NCBI RefSeq assembly: GCF_016920785.2
Contig: NW_024609846.1
Location: forward strand, 105,142,831 to 105,206,830
DNA length: 64,000 nt
Source: Ixodes scapularis
Lineage: Eukaryota > Arthropoda > Arachnida > Ixodida > Ixodidae
Direction of reading: 5' to 3'
This document shows positions 32,698 to 43,420 of this stretch, one piece after another. Position 1 is the first letter of the stretch. The number at the start of each line of letters is the position of its first letter. Below the pieces are notes generated by a model. That model ran no database searches. It was given only the letters and a program-made list of their open reading frames with translations, and was not told where the DNA came from. Both the position numbers and the translations under genes were made by a program.

Positions 32698-34393
32698 CAG
32701 TGTTGCGGAGTTGTCACACCGGCGTTGGAATGATTCCGGAATAATTCAACATTTTCGCGACCCCGGAATGGAATGGGATTGGAATGGCAGCAACGTTCAG
32801 GGGAATGGAATGGGAATGGAAGTAGATGCATTTTGCCTGGAATGGAATGAGAATGGACTGGGCCAAATCTTTATATATTTTTTTTTTTTTTTTACGTTCA
32901 GCTATACCGAGCCAGTCAGGGAGTCGGTTAGTTCAGAAATGAAATGAGCGGGAAACTGCGAACCCGCGTAAGGCCCTAACAGACTTATACGCAAAAAAAG
33001 AACGCAATACAAAAAACAAGCATCAAAGCAAAGAACAGAGGGGGGGAGGGGGGGGGGGGGGGGGGGCGGCGGTGGCGTTTTTCACCAGTGAAGTTTACCA
33101 CATATCCGAATGCGTCTGCGCCTCTAATATTGCACGGCTCAAGGGTACGTCATCAGCCGACATCAGCCAACGCGAACGTGACCCGCTACTCTGGTGATCC
33201 GATACCCAGGAAGAGGGCCAGACGTGGCCTCGCTGTGCGGACCCAGACTTCGTACACCTGTGTCTCGTCTCGAGCGCGCTGTGTCTCGGAGATCTGGCAT
33301 CTGTGCCGGCCATCTCAGGCCGCAATACACGAGGCCTCTGTTTGAATGATGCTAGGCGAAACTTGAAGACTGTGATTCATGCTTTGGAGGCTGGAGGCGG
33401 AGAGTCGGCAGGAAGGACCGTCACAACAGGGATTCCACCGTATCGATTTTTCAACCGTAACAGAAGATAAGACATGTGCTTCAGGATGCTTCAGGTGGTC
33501 CACTTTTCTCAAAAATTCCAAATGCAACAGTCTGCATGGTCTTCAACGAGGTCACCTACAACGAAAGTACGTATTGTCCTTTCATAAAGCAGCGTGGGTA
33601 AAGTTTCAGGTTCAAGGCAACACCTACAGATTCAAGAATAATAGTTCATCCCACCGTGACGTCATGTGATCAGTGCTGACAGGATCGCCCTTATTGGACA
33701 GGGAAGTGGTGATGTTTTGATGGAATTTATCTAGAGGTCGAAGTCTTTTTGCATCACTAATCAGTGAGACAGGACGTCAGGGAAGGACCGCGATCAATCC
33801 TTGATGGAGCGTTTTTTAAACCCATTGAGGACTCTTCGCCCGGAACCACTACCTTCAAGGCGAACTGCCAAGCCTGCGGGAAAGTAATTTCTGTACCAAG
33901 AAAAACAAAAAAACTTCCGCTTGAAACTTAAAGTGTCATCTCAGTTGGCGTCTCAAAAAATTTGGAAAATGTATTGCATTATCAGTATTTATATTTCTAC
34001 CCTCCCTAAAATGTATCCTTGTAATTGAATTTCCAGACTTTTTGCTTATTTTTAAAATTTATTTCCGATACGTATTTGGATACAACTTTACAGATATATT
34101 TGAGACTTGAGTATCAGTATCTTAGCGACTATTTTCATCCTATCCCAGTATTTGTATTTCCAAATACATTTTTTTTTATATTTCTGCCCAAACCTGCAAC
34201 GTATTGCAGCTGTCAAGTGACACGTTTAACGTTTAGGAATTAGAGGAATGGAATGGAAGGATTCAGCCATTCCAGGAGTTGGAATGGGCCCAGTGTACCC
34301 ATTCCTAGGAGTTGAAAGAAATGGAATTATCGAAAACTCAAATTCCCCGGAATGGAATTGGAATGGAATGGGGGTGCCCATTCCGCAACACTG
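32698..34393. mobile_element. hAT-superfamily element with GGAATGG repeats, non-autonomous, 1,696 bp
   Basis: The ends are CAGTGTTGCGGA (32698-32709) and TCCGCAACACTG (34382-34393). The exact 8-bp duplication CTATTATC flanks it (32690-32697 and 34394-34401), overlapping the right end of the neighbouring foldback MITE. Subterminal blocks (32756-32860 and 34246-34385) carry many GGAATGG/GGAATTG words. The interior contains a 19-base poly(G) run (33048-33066) and only short unrelated ORFs, so no transposase is encoded. Confidence 0.88.
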
Positions 34394-37360
34394 CTATTAT
34401 CTTCTCCCCAAACTCTACGAGCGCTACGCATAGGACTTGCAGAGTCGTCAATTGGGACCGATATCGCTTGCTCCTCCAAGACCTTGTCTCAGTATGAAAC
34501 ATCGATCTCCCAACGGCTATTACAAAAGCCCTATAAAACGCCATGAGGCTGGACTAGGTCCCGGTCTCTCGCCCGAATCCTGACCTCCGCTACCTCAAGC
34601 TGGGGGCCCGCCGACGGCAAACCCAAAATCGTTCAATACGTACAAGTAGAATGGAGGATATTCAACGCTATAGGAAAATCGACGCAGCGTTTCGCCGCCA
34701 TACTAACCGACTTTAGCGAAAACAGTGGCGGCAAAATTGTAAATCCCTTTATGTTCCCGGTGGCGCAAGACAGGCTTGGAGGATGGCGCGTGCATGCTCT
34801 CGCATTAGAGATAGTTCCTCGGCTTCAGATCTCGGCGTTTGTTATAACGCAAAATATCACAATAGCACGAACTGTTGAGCTTTTGGCCAATCATTTTTTC
34901 CGTCCCATATATCCTATTTCCGACTTCCAAATTAGCTCAACAGCGACTCCCCTTCATCAACTGCTCAACATAGACTCCGACTTCACGCTTAAAGAACTTC
35001 AATACGCACTTAGAAGATCTATTCGTCGTAGAAGCACTCCACAGCCGGACGGGATGATCTATCAGGTTTTAAACAACACAGATCCCATCATGCTGCCGAA
35101 ACTATTGGAAGAGCTAAACTCAGTCTGGAGCACGACGGCACTGCCGGATGCTTCGCTCAACTCCGAAGTTATACCAATCCAAAAACCCGGCAAACCGGTC
35201 GGAGATTTGTCATCATACCGGTCAATTTCACTCACCTCTTGTATTGAAAAATTTCTCGAACGCGTGATACTTAGAAGACTAAACTGGGCACTAGAAACAG
35301 TTGGCGCGATCCCTAAACAACTATCTAGTTTCCGCTGTCGACGTTGCACAGCAGATGCTATTGGGGATCTAGTCTCAGCGTTGGAGGATGCCGAACAAGT
35401 TAATCATGGTTACGCCGTAATTTTTTTTTATATTACCAAAACATTTTATGCAATTCCTCACGCTGCTGTCATCAACCCCGCAGCTTCAAGTCCTCGGCAT
35501 CACGGGTATAGTGCCTTGGCATTCATTAAGGCCTTCATCACTGGCCGGACTATGAGAGATTTGCATCGCAAACGATATCAGCATGATCAGACACATCACC
35601 CAAGGCGCTCCTCAAGGAAGAGTAATAAGCCCGCTTCTGTTTAATGTTGCGATGGCCGCTCTTTCCAGAACTCTCGCCCGTGATAACCAATCTCCCAGAA
35701 TTCAAGAATACGCAGATGATGTGGCCCTTCGGGCTATATCACCAATAGCCATTTATGCTAAACTTCAGCGTCGAGCTTCGTCTAGAACTGACTCATGACG
35801 GTATTTCGAAGGAAATCACTCAACTGGGTTCAACAATCTCGCCATCTAAAACCGCGTACTTGCTAACCATCCACGTGGCGTTAGGGCCAGCTCTATCACG
35901 TACTCAGTCGACGGTACCCCATAACAAGGCTGCGCCACCACATGTACCTAGGACTGCTTGTTGATGACTGCCTTTCCTGGCGTCCAGCCATGAAACAAAC
36001 ATTATCTCGGTGCGTCCTACACCTCAACATACTTCGCAGGATCCGAGGACACACGTGGGGAACCTGGCGATCTATGGCTCTGAAACTGTATAGGGAACTG
36101 ATTTAATCCAGGTTACTTTATGCGTTCAAAGGAAAGCCCTCAAAATCTGCCTCGGTGTTCCACCGTCCGCACCGAATACTTTGGTCGAAGCTAGACAAAA
36201 CACAACAGCCAATCTAGCGTTCCGTCACGCACAAAGACATCTCGCCCGGCAGACCCTCACAAAGTCTACCTCCAACCTCTTCTTGCAACGCCCTTCGACA
36301 GGCGTCCCTATTCCCACCTAGGACAAGTGTACGCAGAGTTTAAGGAGTCTGTCGGTATACTGGATGACGACAGCCCCCCCCCCCCCCCCCCCCCATACTC
36401 ATAGGACTGTGTCTCTCAATATATCGGAAGAAATCCCTCAACTACGCAGAAAGAATTCTGTTTCGGGTGTGCTTTCCCGTAATCTTGCGGAAGAACGCGT
36501 CGACAGCTTTTTCGAATGTTGGACAAAAGTTTTCACCGATGGCTCAGTCTGCCATCAAAAGGAGCTTTCAACAGCTGCGGTAATTATCCCTAAACTCGCC
36601 ATTATCAAGTCCGGTCGCCTCAGCTTCCATACATCATCCACTATCGCAGAAATAAAAGCAGTAGAACTTGCTCTCGATAACCTCCACGGCCTTCAGAGCC
36701 CAGAAAGGTCGTTTTTTTGCGTACAGATTCCAGAAAGGCACTACAAATTCTCAGCAATCTGGAATACGCGCCTCCGATCGCACGCATCATCGCTTTTAAA
36801 GTCGAATATCTAGAAAAGAAAGGCTGGACTATAGCATTCCAGTGGCTGCCATCTCATCGTGGAATCGAGGGCAATGAAAGGGCCGAATTGCAGCTCAGAC
36901 ACATGAACTCACCGGCAGCACTCTCCACGTGCCGAAGATCAACGAGGCCAGGCTTCTCATTGCACGTGAGACGCCAAAAAGACACCCGAACACAGGCGTA
37001 GCCGGACAAAGCCCAACACCACCGGTTCCCGCCAAACTCAGTCACCCAAAAGCAGGCCTTCTTCACTGACTCAGAACTCGCTCAGCTTTTACGGCCTCTT
37101 GGCTTTACCGCATAAAATACGTGGACAGCCCAAACTGCCAGACATGTCAAGTTCGCGAGGATATAGAACATCGCCTCTGTGACGGCTCAATCTTCGATGC
37201 TCAACGTTCTAGACTCCACCTTGAACTTTGTCAAATAGGCACAGCAAGGCAGAGCCTTTCGCACTTGCTTTTCTCGCCAGGTCCCAGAGGCATCGCTACG
37301 AAAACATTCGCGCTGCTCCTGACATTCCTGGAAGACGCCGGTCTGGCTGACCATCTTTAA

Positions 37361-38635
37361 TGCTTGGTGTTCTTTCCAGTTTGCAGTACGGCAGGCGTGG
37401 CTTGGCGCAAGGCCTGTGACTGTGACAGGTAGCATGACCTTCTGCCATTGAGGCGGCAGGCCTGACAGTGCTGGACTAGACGTCACTGACTATCTTTTTT
37501 CTTTATTTGTGTGTGTCTTGTTCGAACCCTTTCCTCTTCCTTCCTTCTCTCTCTTTTTTTTTTTTTTTTTGTTGTTTAGTTTGGGATGGGCAGGCTTTCA
37601 TTAAAAGTAGCCACACTGTTCCGGTTTTCCTCCTGTTTCTTTTTTCCTTGGTATTTAAAAATATTTCAACGCTTACATACAGCCTTAAAAAGCCCAAAGA
37701 AGCCAACGTACAGCTAAAGTTAACCCTCTTGGGCTAGGCTCTGGGTATCTTGGCCCTAAATCGCCAAGCAGGTGCCAAAGTTAATTTTAAATGCGGGGTA
37801 GTTTGGTTGTCATGTGGCATCTTTGAGCCGAAATTGCCAAAAAAGTGCCTGAGCTATGCGAAGCGCTAGTTATAGTCTGCTTCGTGCCCGGGGGTTTACG
37901 ATGATGTCAGAACGCCACGCTCTTGTTGGCTGACTAAAAAAATATAGTGGGTAGACCTTTGGGCACTTAGCATTTCGGTCTACCCATTGTCCTTCTAATC
38001 AAAGCTGATCACAGCTCGGCGTCGTTTTGACGTCACTACAACTCCATGCGCAAGAAGCAAACGACTTGCTCTCGAACCAGAAGTGAAGCATAGGCTTCAG
38101 TTCTGGTTCGATCTTTACGTGGCAATTTTGGGCGCAAATTGCCCAACATGTGCCAGATTTAGGCTTCACTGCTTGTAGTTTACCTGTCATCTAACATCAT
38201 CGGCTCAAGTTAAGAACTGTGGCAGTTATGCGGTGAGCCAAAGAAAACCAGTTGAAAGGCTAAAGAAAAGCATTCTGTAACTATAATTAACGCCTGGGCG
38301 CAAAACCGTCGCAGGCCCAAGTTAGGCCCGGGATCGCCAAACTTGTGGCAAGTTAGGAGTTTCTCTGGGGTGCTACCTGGGAAGAGCGTCGTCTGCTCAT
38401 CGCACAGTGTCTTGCGTTCGAACAGCGCCTAGAGACAAAGGCCTTTGCGTCTAACCGCGCTATCCTTCCAATCGGGGATCGGCGCTTTGAAGCCCCTGCG
38501 CGCTCTCATCTTCTCCCTCAGTTTCACAAAGTATGCGAGGCACAAGTTTGCCTGTTTCTTGCGCGAGAGTGGCGGTAACGTCAAATCAACGCAGATACCT
38601 TATTGGCTTTGATTGGAAGGATAGTGGGCAGAGCT
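37361..38635. other. 3' flank of the second I-group element and dispersed-repeat sequence
   Basis: 37361-37500 is probably the retrotransposon 3' UTR. A pyrimidine tract with an 18-base poly(T) follows (37553-37570). A GGGTAGACC...GGTCTACCC hairpin (about 37950-37985) and the 250 bases after it are homologous to 42245-42340. A second hairpin around CGAACCAGAA...TTCTGGTTCG lies near 38073-38112. No host gene is seen. Confidence 0.5.
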
Positions 38636-38916
38636 CACTCTCTGAAAAAAAAAGTGTGTAAAATGGTGCATTGTTACACCCTTTGTCCCATATAAAAATG
38701 ATATAATACACCCCAAAACTTCAATTCGACGTACAGCGCCATATAGTCGGAAAGACGACCCCAAAATTTTACGAGGGGCTTGATAGCCGTGTGATACAAC
38801 TTATTAAAATAGCTAATGTAGGTGTTATTGACAAAAAAAATAATCGCGGTTTTCTTGGCCCTACTGTAAAAACTCAGTGTTTTCTTTCTGTGGTCTTTGA
38901 TACGTACTTTAGCTAT

Positions 38917-39414
38917 TGTGGGAACCACGGGTTCCCCACATCCCTATCTAGGCCTAGCTCAGGCAGGCCGTGGGACGTCGCCAAGTCGGGGCGCGTCCCG
39001 GATGCGAGGGCGAAGCCGTATTCCCTGGTGGACGGCTTTCCCTCGTCCTTCTCGGGTGATTTGCCTAAGGCACACCCCTCCGGGGAGCCACCTACATCCG
39101 ACCCACCCTGGGCGCGTCCATTCCCGCAGGCTATATAAGACGGCCCTAATCCAACGGGCGGAACTCTCGCTGGGGGAGGCTCTGCTCGACAGAGCCTTCA
39201 TATCCTTGTCTGATCCTCCCCCTCCGTGATACTGTCAATAGCGGCAGCGCGGACTCCGACCGGTGATCCTGTCAAAAGAGACAGCGCCGTCATCTCCAAC
39301 ATTGTTGGCCTTCGGGCAAGCGTGTGGCATCTAAGTCAAATAAACACGTCTTTATCCGGACCAAGGAACCTTCTGTGTTTCTAAGTGGTACCCCCAACAA
39401 AGGGGATTACCACA
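38917..39414 (+). mobile_element. Solo LTR of an LTR retrotransposon, 498 bp
   Basis: It begins TGTGGGAACC and ends TTACCACA, the canonical TG...CA. It is flanked by CTAT on both sides (38913-38916 and 39415-39418), and copy 1 of the host MITE shows the uninterrupted sequence. Inside are a TATA box (TATATAAG, 39132-39139) and an AATAAA signal (39339-39344), in the U3-R-U5 order for plus-strand transcription. A 4-bp duplication fits Ty3/Gypsy integrases. The internal coding region is absent, so LTR-LTR recombination is the likely origin. Confidence 0.88.
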
Positions 39415-39556
39415 CTATTTAAAAAGTTATATCGCACCGTTATCAAGCCCCTCGCAATATTTTGGGCCGTCTGTTCGACTATAGGGCGCTGTACGTCGAT
39501 TTGAAGTTTTGGGGTGTATTATATGGGGCAAAAGGGTGTAAGGTGATACCCTTTTA

Positions 39557-40083
39557 GAGCGCAGCTCTTAGGCGCCCGTTTCTGGCTTGAGCGGCGTCGG
39601 CGTCGGCATAACCGCGCGGTGCATGATGGGTAAATTTCCCCGCTAAACTTAGCGGAATATTTTCCCCGCTAAATTTAGCCGGAAAATTTCCCCGCTAAAG
39701 CTAGCGGAAAATTTTCCCCGCTAGATCAGGCGGAAAATTTTCCCCGCTAGATCAGGCAGAAAATTTTCCCCGCTATATTTAGCGGAGCATTGTCCCCGCT
39801 AAGTTTATCAAAAAAATTCCCCGCTAAATTTAGCGGAAGAAATTCCCCGCTAGATCTAGCGAAAAAATTTAGCCGCCAAATTTAGCGGAAAGTTTTTCCC
39901 GCCAAATTTAGCGGAAAAAATTCCTTGCTAAATCTATCGGAAGTATTTCCCGCTAAATTTAGCGGAAATATTTTCCCAATAAATTTAGAGGAAAATTTCC
40001 CCGAAATGGGAGGCGAACAGGAGAGGAGGAGGGGCATAGCCCCCTCTTCGTACCTCCCCTCCTCCTCCTCAAGAGCTGCGCTC
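39557..40083. mobile_element. DNA element made of palindromic 26-bp tandem units (TA target)
   Basis: The ends are GAGCGCAGCTCTT (39557-39569) and AAGAGCTGCGCTC (40071-40083), exact inverted repeats. TA lies on both sides (39555-39556 and 40084-40085). The comparison with MITE-A copy 1 supports insertion there. Most of the body is an array of about 14 units. The remaining right part is purine/pyrimidine-rich (GAGGAGGAGGGGC...CCTCCTCCTC). It encodes nothing that I recognise. Confidence 0.82.
39637..40010. repeat. About 14 tandem 26-bp units, each holding the palindrome CGCTAAATTTAGCG
   Basis: Units begin with CCCCGCTAAATTTAGCGG and continue AAAATTTT-like, at a spacing of 25-27 bases. Many copies keep the 14-base palindrome or a compensated variant, such as CGCTAGATCTAGCG or CGCTAAAGCTAGCG. 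Repetition of a palindrome with paired changes suggests a dimeric protein site or a structural role. Confidence 0.9.
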
Positions 40084-40177
40084 TAATTCGGCGTTACAGG
40101 GAGTTGTAAACAGGTTTCATTTTTTTTTTTTTTAGAGTGCAATGCTACATTACCTGCTATTTCCTTTTCTTCAATCG

Positions 40178-40304
40178 GCCAATAAGAGCGCGGCATTCTG
40201 ATATCATTGCAAACCCTATTCAAGAGCAGACGAACTTGCGATCCGAATAAGACATATAAACGCACCCGTCAAGAACGCACCAGGCACCCGGTAGCCATTC
40301 AGTC
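40178..40304 (+). promoter_or_regulatory. Candidate core promoter of a host gene
   Basis: CCAAT lies at about 40180, TATAAA at 40255-40260 and an initiator-like TTCAGTC at 40298-40304. TATA to initiator is about 45 bases, longer than the usual 30. An ATG with a good splice donor follows. This is the only promoter-first exon arrangement in the window that is not inside a recognisable mobile element. Confidence 0.3.
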
Positions 40305-40342
40305 AAGTCATGCAACACTAACGCAAGCTGAAACCGAGTAGT

Positions 40343-40369
40343 ATGGCATCTCCGACAGACGCAGGAAAG
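40343..40369 (+). CDS. Candidate first coding exon (9 codons) ending at a splice donor
   Basis: ATG at 40343 opens MASPTDAGK. Exactly after the ninth codon the sequence is AAG/GTAAAG, a strong 5' splice site (GT at 40370-40371). It lies about 40 bases after the initiator-like TTCAGTC. Unspliced, the frame ends within a few codons. The next exon is not visible, and none can be assigned without transcripts. The call is an inference from signals only; a chance occurrence is quite possible. Confidence 0.25.
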
Positions 40370-40629
40370 GTAAAGCAGCCATCGCTTTGACTAGCAGACG
40401 TAAAGCAGACGACGTTGACTGCGCCAACAAATTCGAATCGTGTGCCCTGATCTCTAAACTCGCTTCACTGCCCGCAAAAACGCAATTAAAAAAAAAAAAA
40501 AAAAAAAAAAGAAGGTCGAAGATTTGTTGTTGCCGCTGACCAAAAGCAAAACCTCAAGCCATAGAGTTCGCCAGTCCGCACTCGTTCCTAGGAGGTTATT
40601 GAGTGCCCCTAGTTAGGGACACCTTTGAA

Positions 40630-40920
40630 GTCGTTTAACAGCTCCAAGTAACCATCGCCGCACGCAAACTGTTGCCGAAAAGCGGCGTGTGATGTAGTCC
40701 CCCGCCGCCATTTTCCGCGCGTCTTCGAGGCAGCCGCCATCTTTCCCATCGAGTACCGCTCACCCTTAGTAAAGGCGCCGCAAGAGGAGTCGGAAGGCGA
40801 CCGGGGACGGTCGGCGAAATTTCCGGAGCAACGACCTCGGTTCCGCGTGCGACGCGTTTGCCGAGCTGCCTCGGAGAATTCCGTATTGCCTTATCGACCT
40901 CGGAATGCAAAGCCGAAGCA
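40630..40920. other. CpG-rich block with GCCGCCAT motifs
   Basis: It is rich in CpG compared with its AT-rich surroundings. GCCGCCATTTT (about 40706) and GCCGCCATCTT (about 40733) resemble YY1/Pho-type sites found at animal promoters. An AATAAATAAATAAA run follows at 40921. It could be a host promoter for either strand or an old element. No coding sequence is recognised. Confidence 0.3.
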
Positions 40921-42240
40921 AAATAAATAAATAAAAACAAAAAGAGCGCTCGCTCGCTTCAAGTGCGAGAATGGATGAAGTTGGATCGCGCTCTTAAGTA
41001 ATCACCGGCAAACCAGCGGGAATTTGTAAATCACCTTTTTGATCGCGCGAGTTAAGGTATATTATCCTCGAGTCGTTCCGCGGCTGTGTTTTCTTTTTAA
41101 TCATTATTATTTTTAGTACTCGTTAAAATATACTGGCCCGTGTTTTCTGTAATTTGTCGAATAGTGTGTGCGTGTGTGTGTGGTTAGGACGTGGCATTTA
41201 AAATACGACTTCGATAACGTGCAAAGGAATGTTCGTTTGCTCTCCTCGCTTTAAAAAAAAAAAAAAAAAAAGAGTCGAGTTCCGGATTATACCGTTCGGA
41301 CAACGAACATGTAAAAAAGACGAGACAAAAATAATGAGAATAAATCTTTAAAAAATACGTAATATAGAAGCTACAGCAAATGAGTAATTTACTTTTCGAG
41401 CGGTAATCTCTCTTTATCGCCACACTTGATGAAAAGCGGCATCCAAATTTCGTAGAATAAAACATGAATACAATCGCTAAAACAGAGTTGTTGCTTTTTT
41501 ATCCTAGATTTTACCAGGTTCATGGCTCATAGTTTTGTTTTACGGGCACGTTAAAAGCCCTCAGAGCGAACTCTTTAAAAAAAGAAATCGCCGAATCAGC
41601 TCGCGATTTCGGCTCTGCGCGTATCGATTGGCGTGCACGTGTCACTCTTAAAAGCAGTATGCTACTCCGAGAAAAATAATATATTTAAAAAAATTAGGGT
41701 TTCGAAATTATTAAACTTTTTTTTCGGATCAACATTGTGGGTTGCGGCAGGCGCCAGGGCACGATCATAACCCGTAAAGGTCCTTAAAAGAGGTCATGAA
41801 ACGATATCGGGTTGGAATGTTCATGACTTTCCATGGGCGTACCGGTCTATAGTCTGGCCCAAGCATACTCGCACAGACACCACTGATTCAGAAGCCTTTT
41901 TGTTGCGTTGAAATCGAGAGGATCAAAGGGGACTATTTCTTTCAGTCTTGCCTTCGCAAAGCTTGATGGCGTAATTGTGGGATCGAAACCTCCCGCCCGA
42001 CGACAGTCGAGCGTGGCTCATGAATTGGACCCGAAAACCGCGTGAGTACTCGACTTGGGCTCGTAACAGTCAATACCTCGGCAAACACTCGGGTAGTGGC
42101 TCGTGTATACAACCACCGCGGTGATGAGAACACGCGTTTTTTACTTGGCTGATGCTACGCGGATCGGAAGTTCATTTGCTTTTTGTGCAGGAGTTGGGGT
42201 GATCTCAGACAGGCCCCGAGCTCCGATTGCCTCCTCTTGG
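40921..42240. other. AT-rich stretch, no gene recognised
   Basis: It contains poly(A) (41252-41270), a short (GT)n (about 41164-41183) and AT-rich sequence. The segment 42005-42110 is the inverted, diverged counterpart of 31520-31625 inside the 2.9-kb hAT element: both carry ACGAGCCCAAGTCGAGT (reverse complement here). Nothing else is seen. Confidence 0.5.
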
Positions 42241-42243
42241 GGA

Positions 42244-42294
42244 ATAGTGGGTAGACCTCAAGACAAGCTGCCTCGAGGTCTACCCACTATCCTA
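42244..42294. repeat. Hairpin GGGTAGACC...GGTCTACCC, second copy
   Basis: AATAGTGGGTAGACCTC and GAGGTCTACCCACTATC are complementary around a short loop. The same hairpin and the sequence after it (CAGCTCGGC...) occur at 37944-38040, so this is a dispersed family. Its downstream part is interrupted by the hAT element at 42340. Confidence 0.7.
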
Positions 42295-42339
42295 CATTCG
42301 GAATCAAGCAGAGCTCGGCATTCTGGCGCCACCACAACC

Positions 42340-43401
42340 CATACATGGGTAAATTACTCTCAAAATGTAATTTAATTACAATTACTTTGCTCCGAAAGTA
42401 GTTTATGTACAATTACAGTTACTACTACGTGAAAAGTAATTGATTACCGTTACAAATTACTTTAAAAAAGTAATGCAATTACTTTACAATTACTTATTTC
42501 TGAGAGCGACCCGACTCGGGCCATATAACTTTAAACGAGTTGTTTAAGAATGCAACGTATTTCTTCATTCCTTGCCCCAAGGTTTGAGGAGGCTTTCGCA
42601 TCGCTGCATAAATGCCACGTATTGTACTTTCCTAGTATGAATTTTGTTAAAATCATGATGGAACTTGACAGTTTGAGGCAATGAAGTACTACGTTCTTAC
42701 ATTGTTTATAAATAATAATAAATTAGTTCATATGTCGGAAGACGCCAGATCGCTAAAAAAAAAAAAGTTGGGTCGACAGTTTTTTTAGCCCGGCAAATAA
42801 AAATGCGACAATTAGTCGTATGAATATTTTACAGCAGGTAATGAACTTGAAAATGATACAAAGATTCAAATATGCGGCAGTACTGGAAGAAAGACGTAAA
42901 AAAAAACTAGCAAAAAAAAATACTTTATAGACAATTAAAATTTCCTAGCTGAACTAAAAGCTGAAGGTAAATTTTCTTTTCTTTCAATATTTTGGCATGT
43001 TTACGTTATTATTTTCTGATCGCACAACAGACAGCGCAACAGTATGCTCCAAAGAGGATTATCTCTCAGCCCGCAGTGTAAGCAACAAAACAGCAAACGA
43101 TGCGACGCTATTTCTGTTGTGCGTGTGTGTGAGTGCGTGTCTTTGTGCGACTGTTTCCCCGATAGCGAGGCCGCTTGTGCGAGCGCTGAGGCTTTCAGAG
43201 AGGATCCGTCGGCGCCGCAAAGTTTTGCAAAGGTAACTTTAATTGTGCCTAAAATTTTTCAATTACTGACGCTAGAAAGTAATTAAATTAAAATTACAAT
43301 TCCGTTTGGCCGAAAGTAATTGATTACACTTACAAATTACCAAGAAAAATAATTAAACTACAGTAATTCAATTACTGTGATTGAATTACCACCCAAGTAT
43401 G
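42340..43401. mobile_element. hAT-like element with TAATTAC-rich ends, non-autonomous, 1,062 bp
   Basis: The ends are CATACATGGGT (42340-42350) and ACCCAAGTATG (43391-43401). The exact 8-bp duplication CCACAACC flanks them (42332-42339 and 43402-43409). The related repeat at 38031-38060 shows the uninterrupted flank (CACTACAACTCC...AGAAGCAAACGAC), which serves as an empty site. The terminal 150 bases carry AATTAC/GTAATTGATTAC words, like the elements at 26716 and 29752. There is no transposase ORF. Confidence 0.85.
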
Positions 43402-43420
43402 CCACAACCCCTGAAAAAGA

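Larger units (their letters stand above)
28548..37360 (+). pseudogene. ORF2 (endonuclease-RT-RNase H) of the second I-group element, interrupted
   Basis: The endonuclease starts near 28575 (VLQWNINRLWPRLSDLLLHI). It continues to 28930 and again after MITE-A (29371-29646: GLISINDETATFLRPGVSNS, then GGDHIPI). After two further insertions it resumes at 34402 (VNWDRYRLLLQDL). RT sequence in 34751-35644 includes SYRSISLTSCIEKFLERVIL, and YADD follows at about 35711-35722. RNase H pieces lie at 36529-36900: FTDGS, EIKAVELAL, TDSRKALQ and WLPSHRGIEGNERAE. The C-terminal CQTC...H...C motif lies at about 37136-37180. The stop is at 37358-37360. Many frameshifts and a 21-base poly(C) tract (36374-36394) show long decay. 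Confidence 0.78.
26520..37500 (+). mobile_element. Second I-group non-LTR retrotransposon, decayed and broken by four insertion sites
   Basis: ORF1 and ORF2 pieces occur in order on the plus strand, from about 26.52 to 37.36 kb. They are separated by a hAT-like element (26716-27668), MITE-A copy 1 (28932-29368), a MITE carrying a hAT element (29648-32693) and a further hAT element (32698-34393). When the inserts are ignored, the encoded protein sequence continues across each junction, though frames shift elsewhere. The element has endonuclease, RT, RNase H and a C-terminal CCHC motif, as in the I group. The protein is clearly different from the element at 4783-10680. The 5' limit and the exact 3' end (after 37360) are not resolved. 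Confidence 0.8.
38636..40139. mobile_element. MITE-A copy 2, containing two nested insertions
   Basis: It has the same sequence as 28932-29368: CACTCT...AAAAAAAAA at 38636, TACACCCTTTGTCCCATATA, GAGGGGCTTG, and TTTTTTTTTTAGAGTG ending at 40139. The family core is interrupted at 38913-38918 by a solo LTR and at 39555-39557 by a palindrome-array element. Comparison with copy 1 gives the empty sites for both. The flanking dinucleotides are no longer TA on both sides. Confidence 0.8.
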
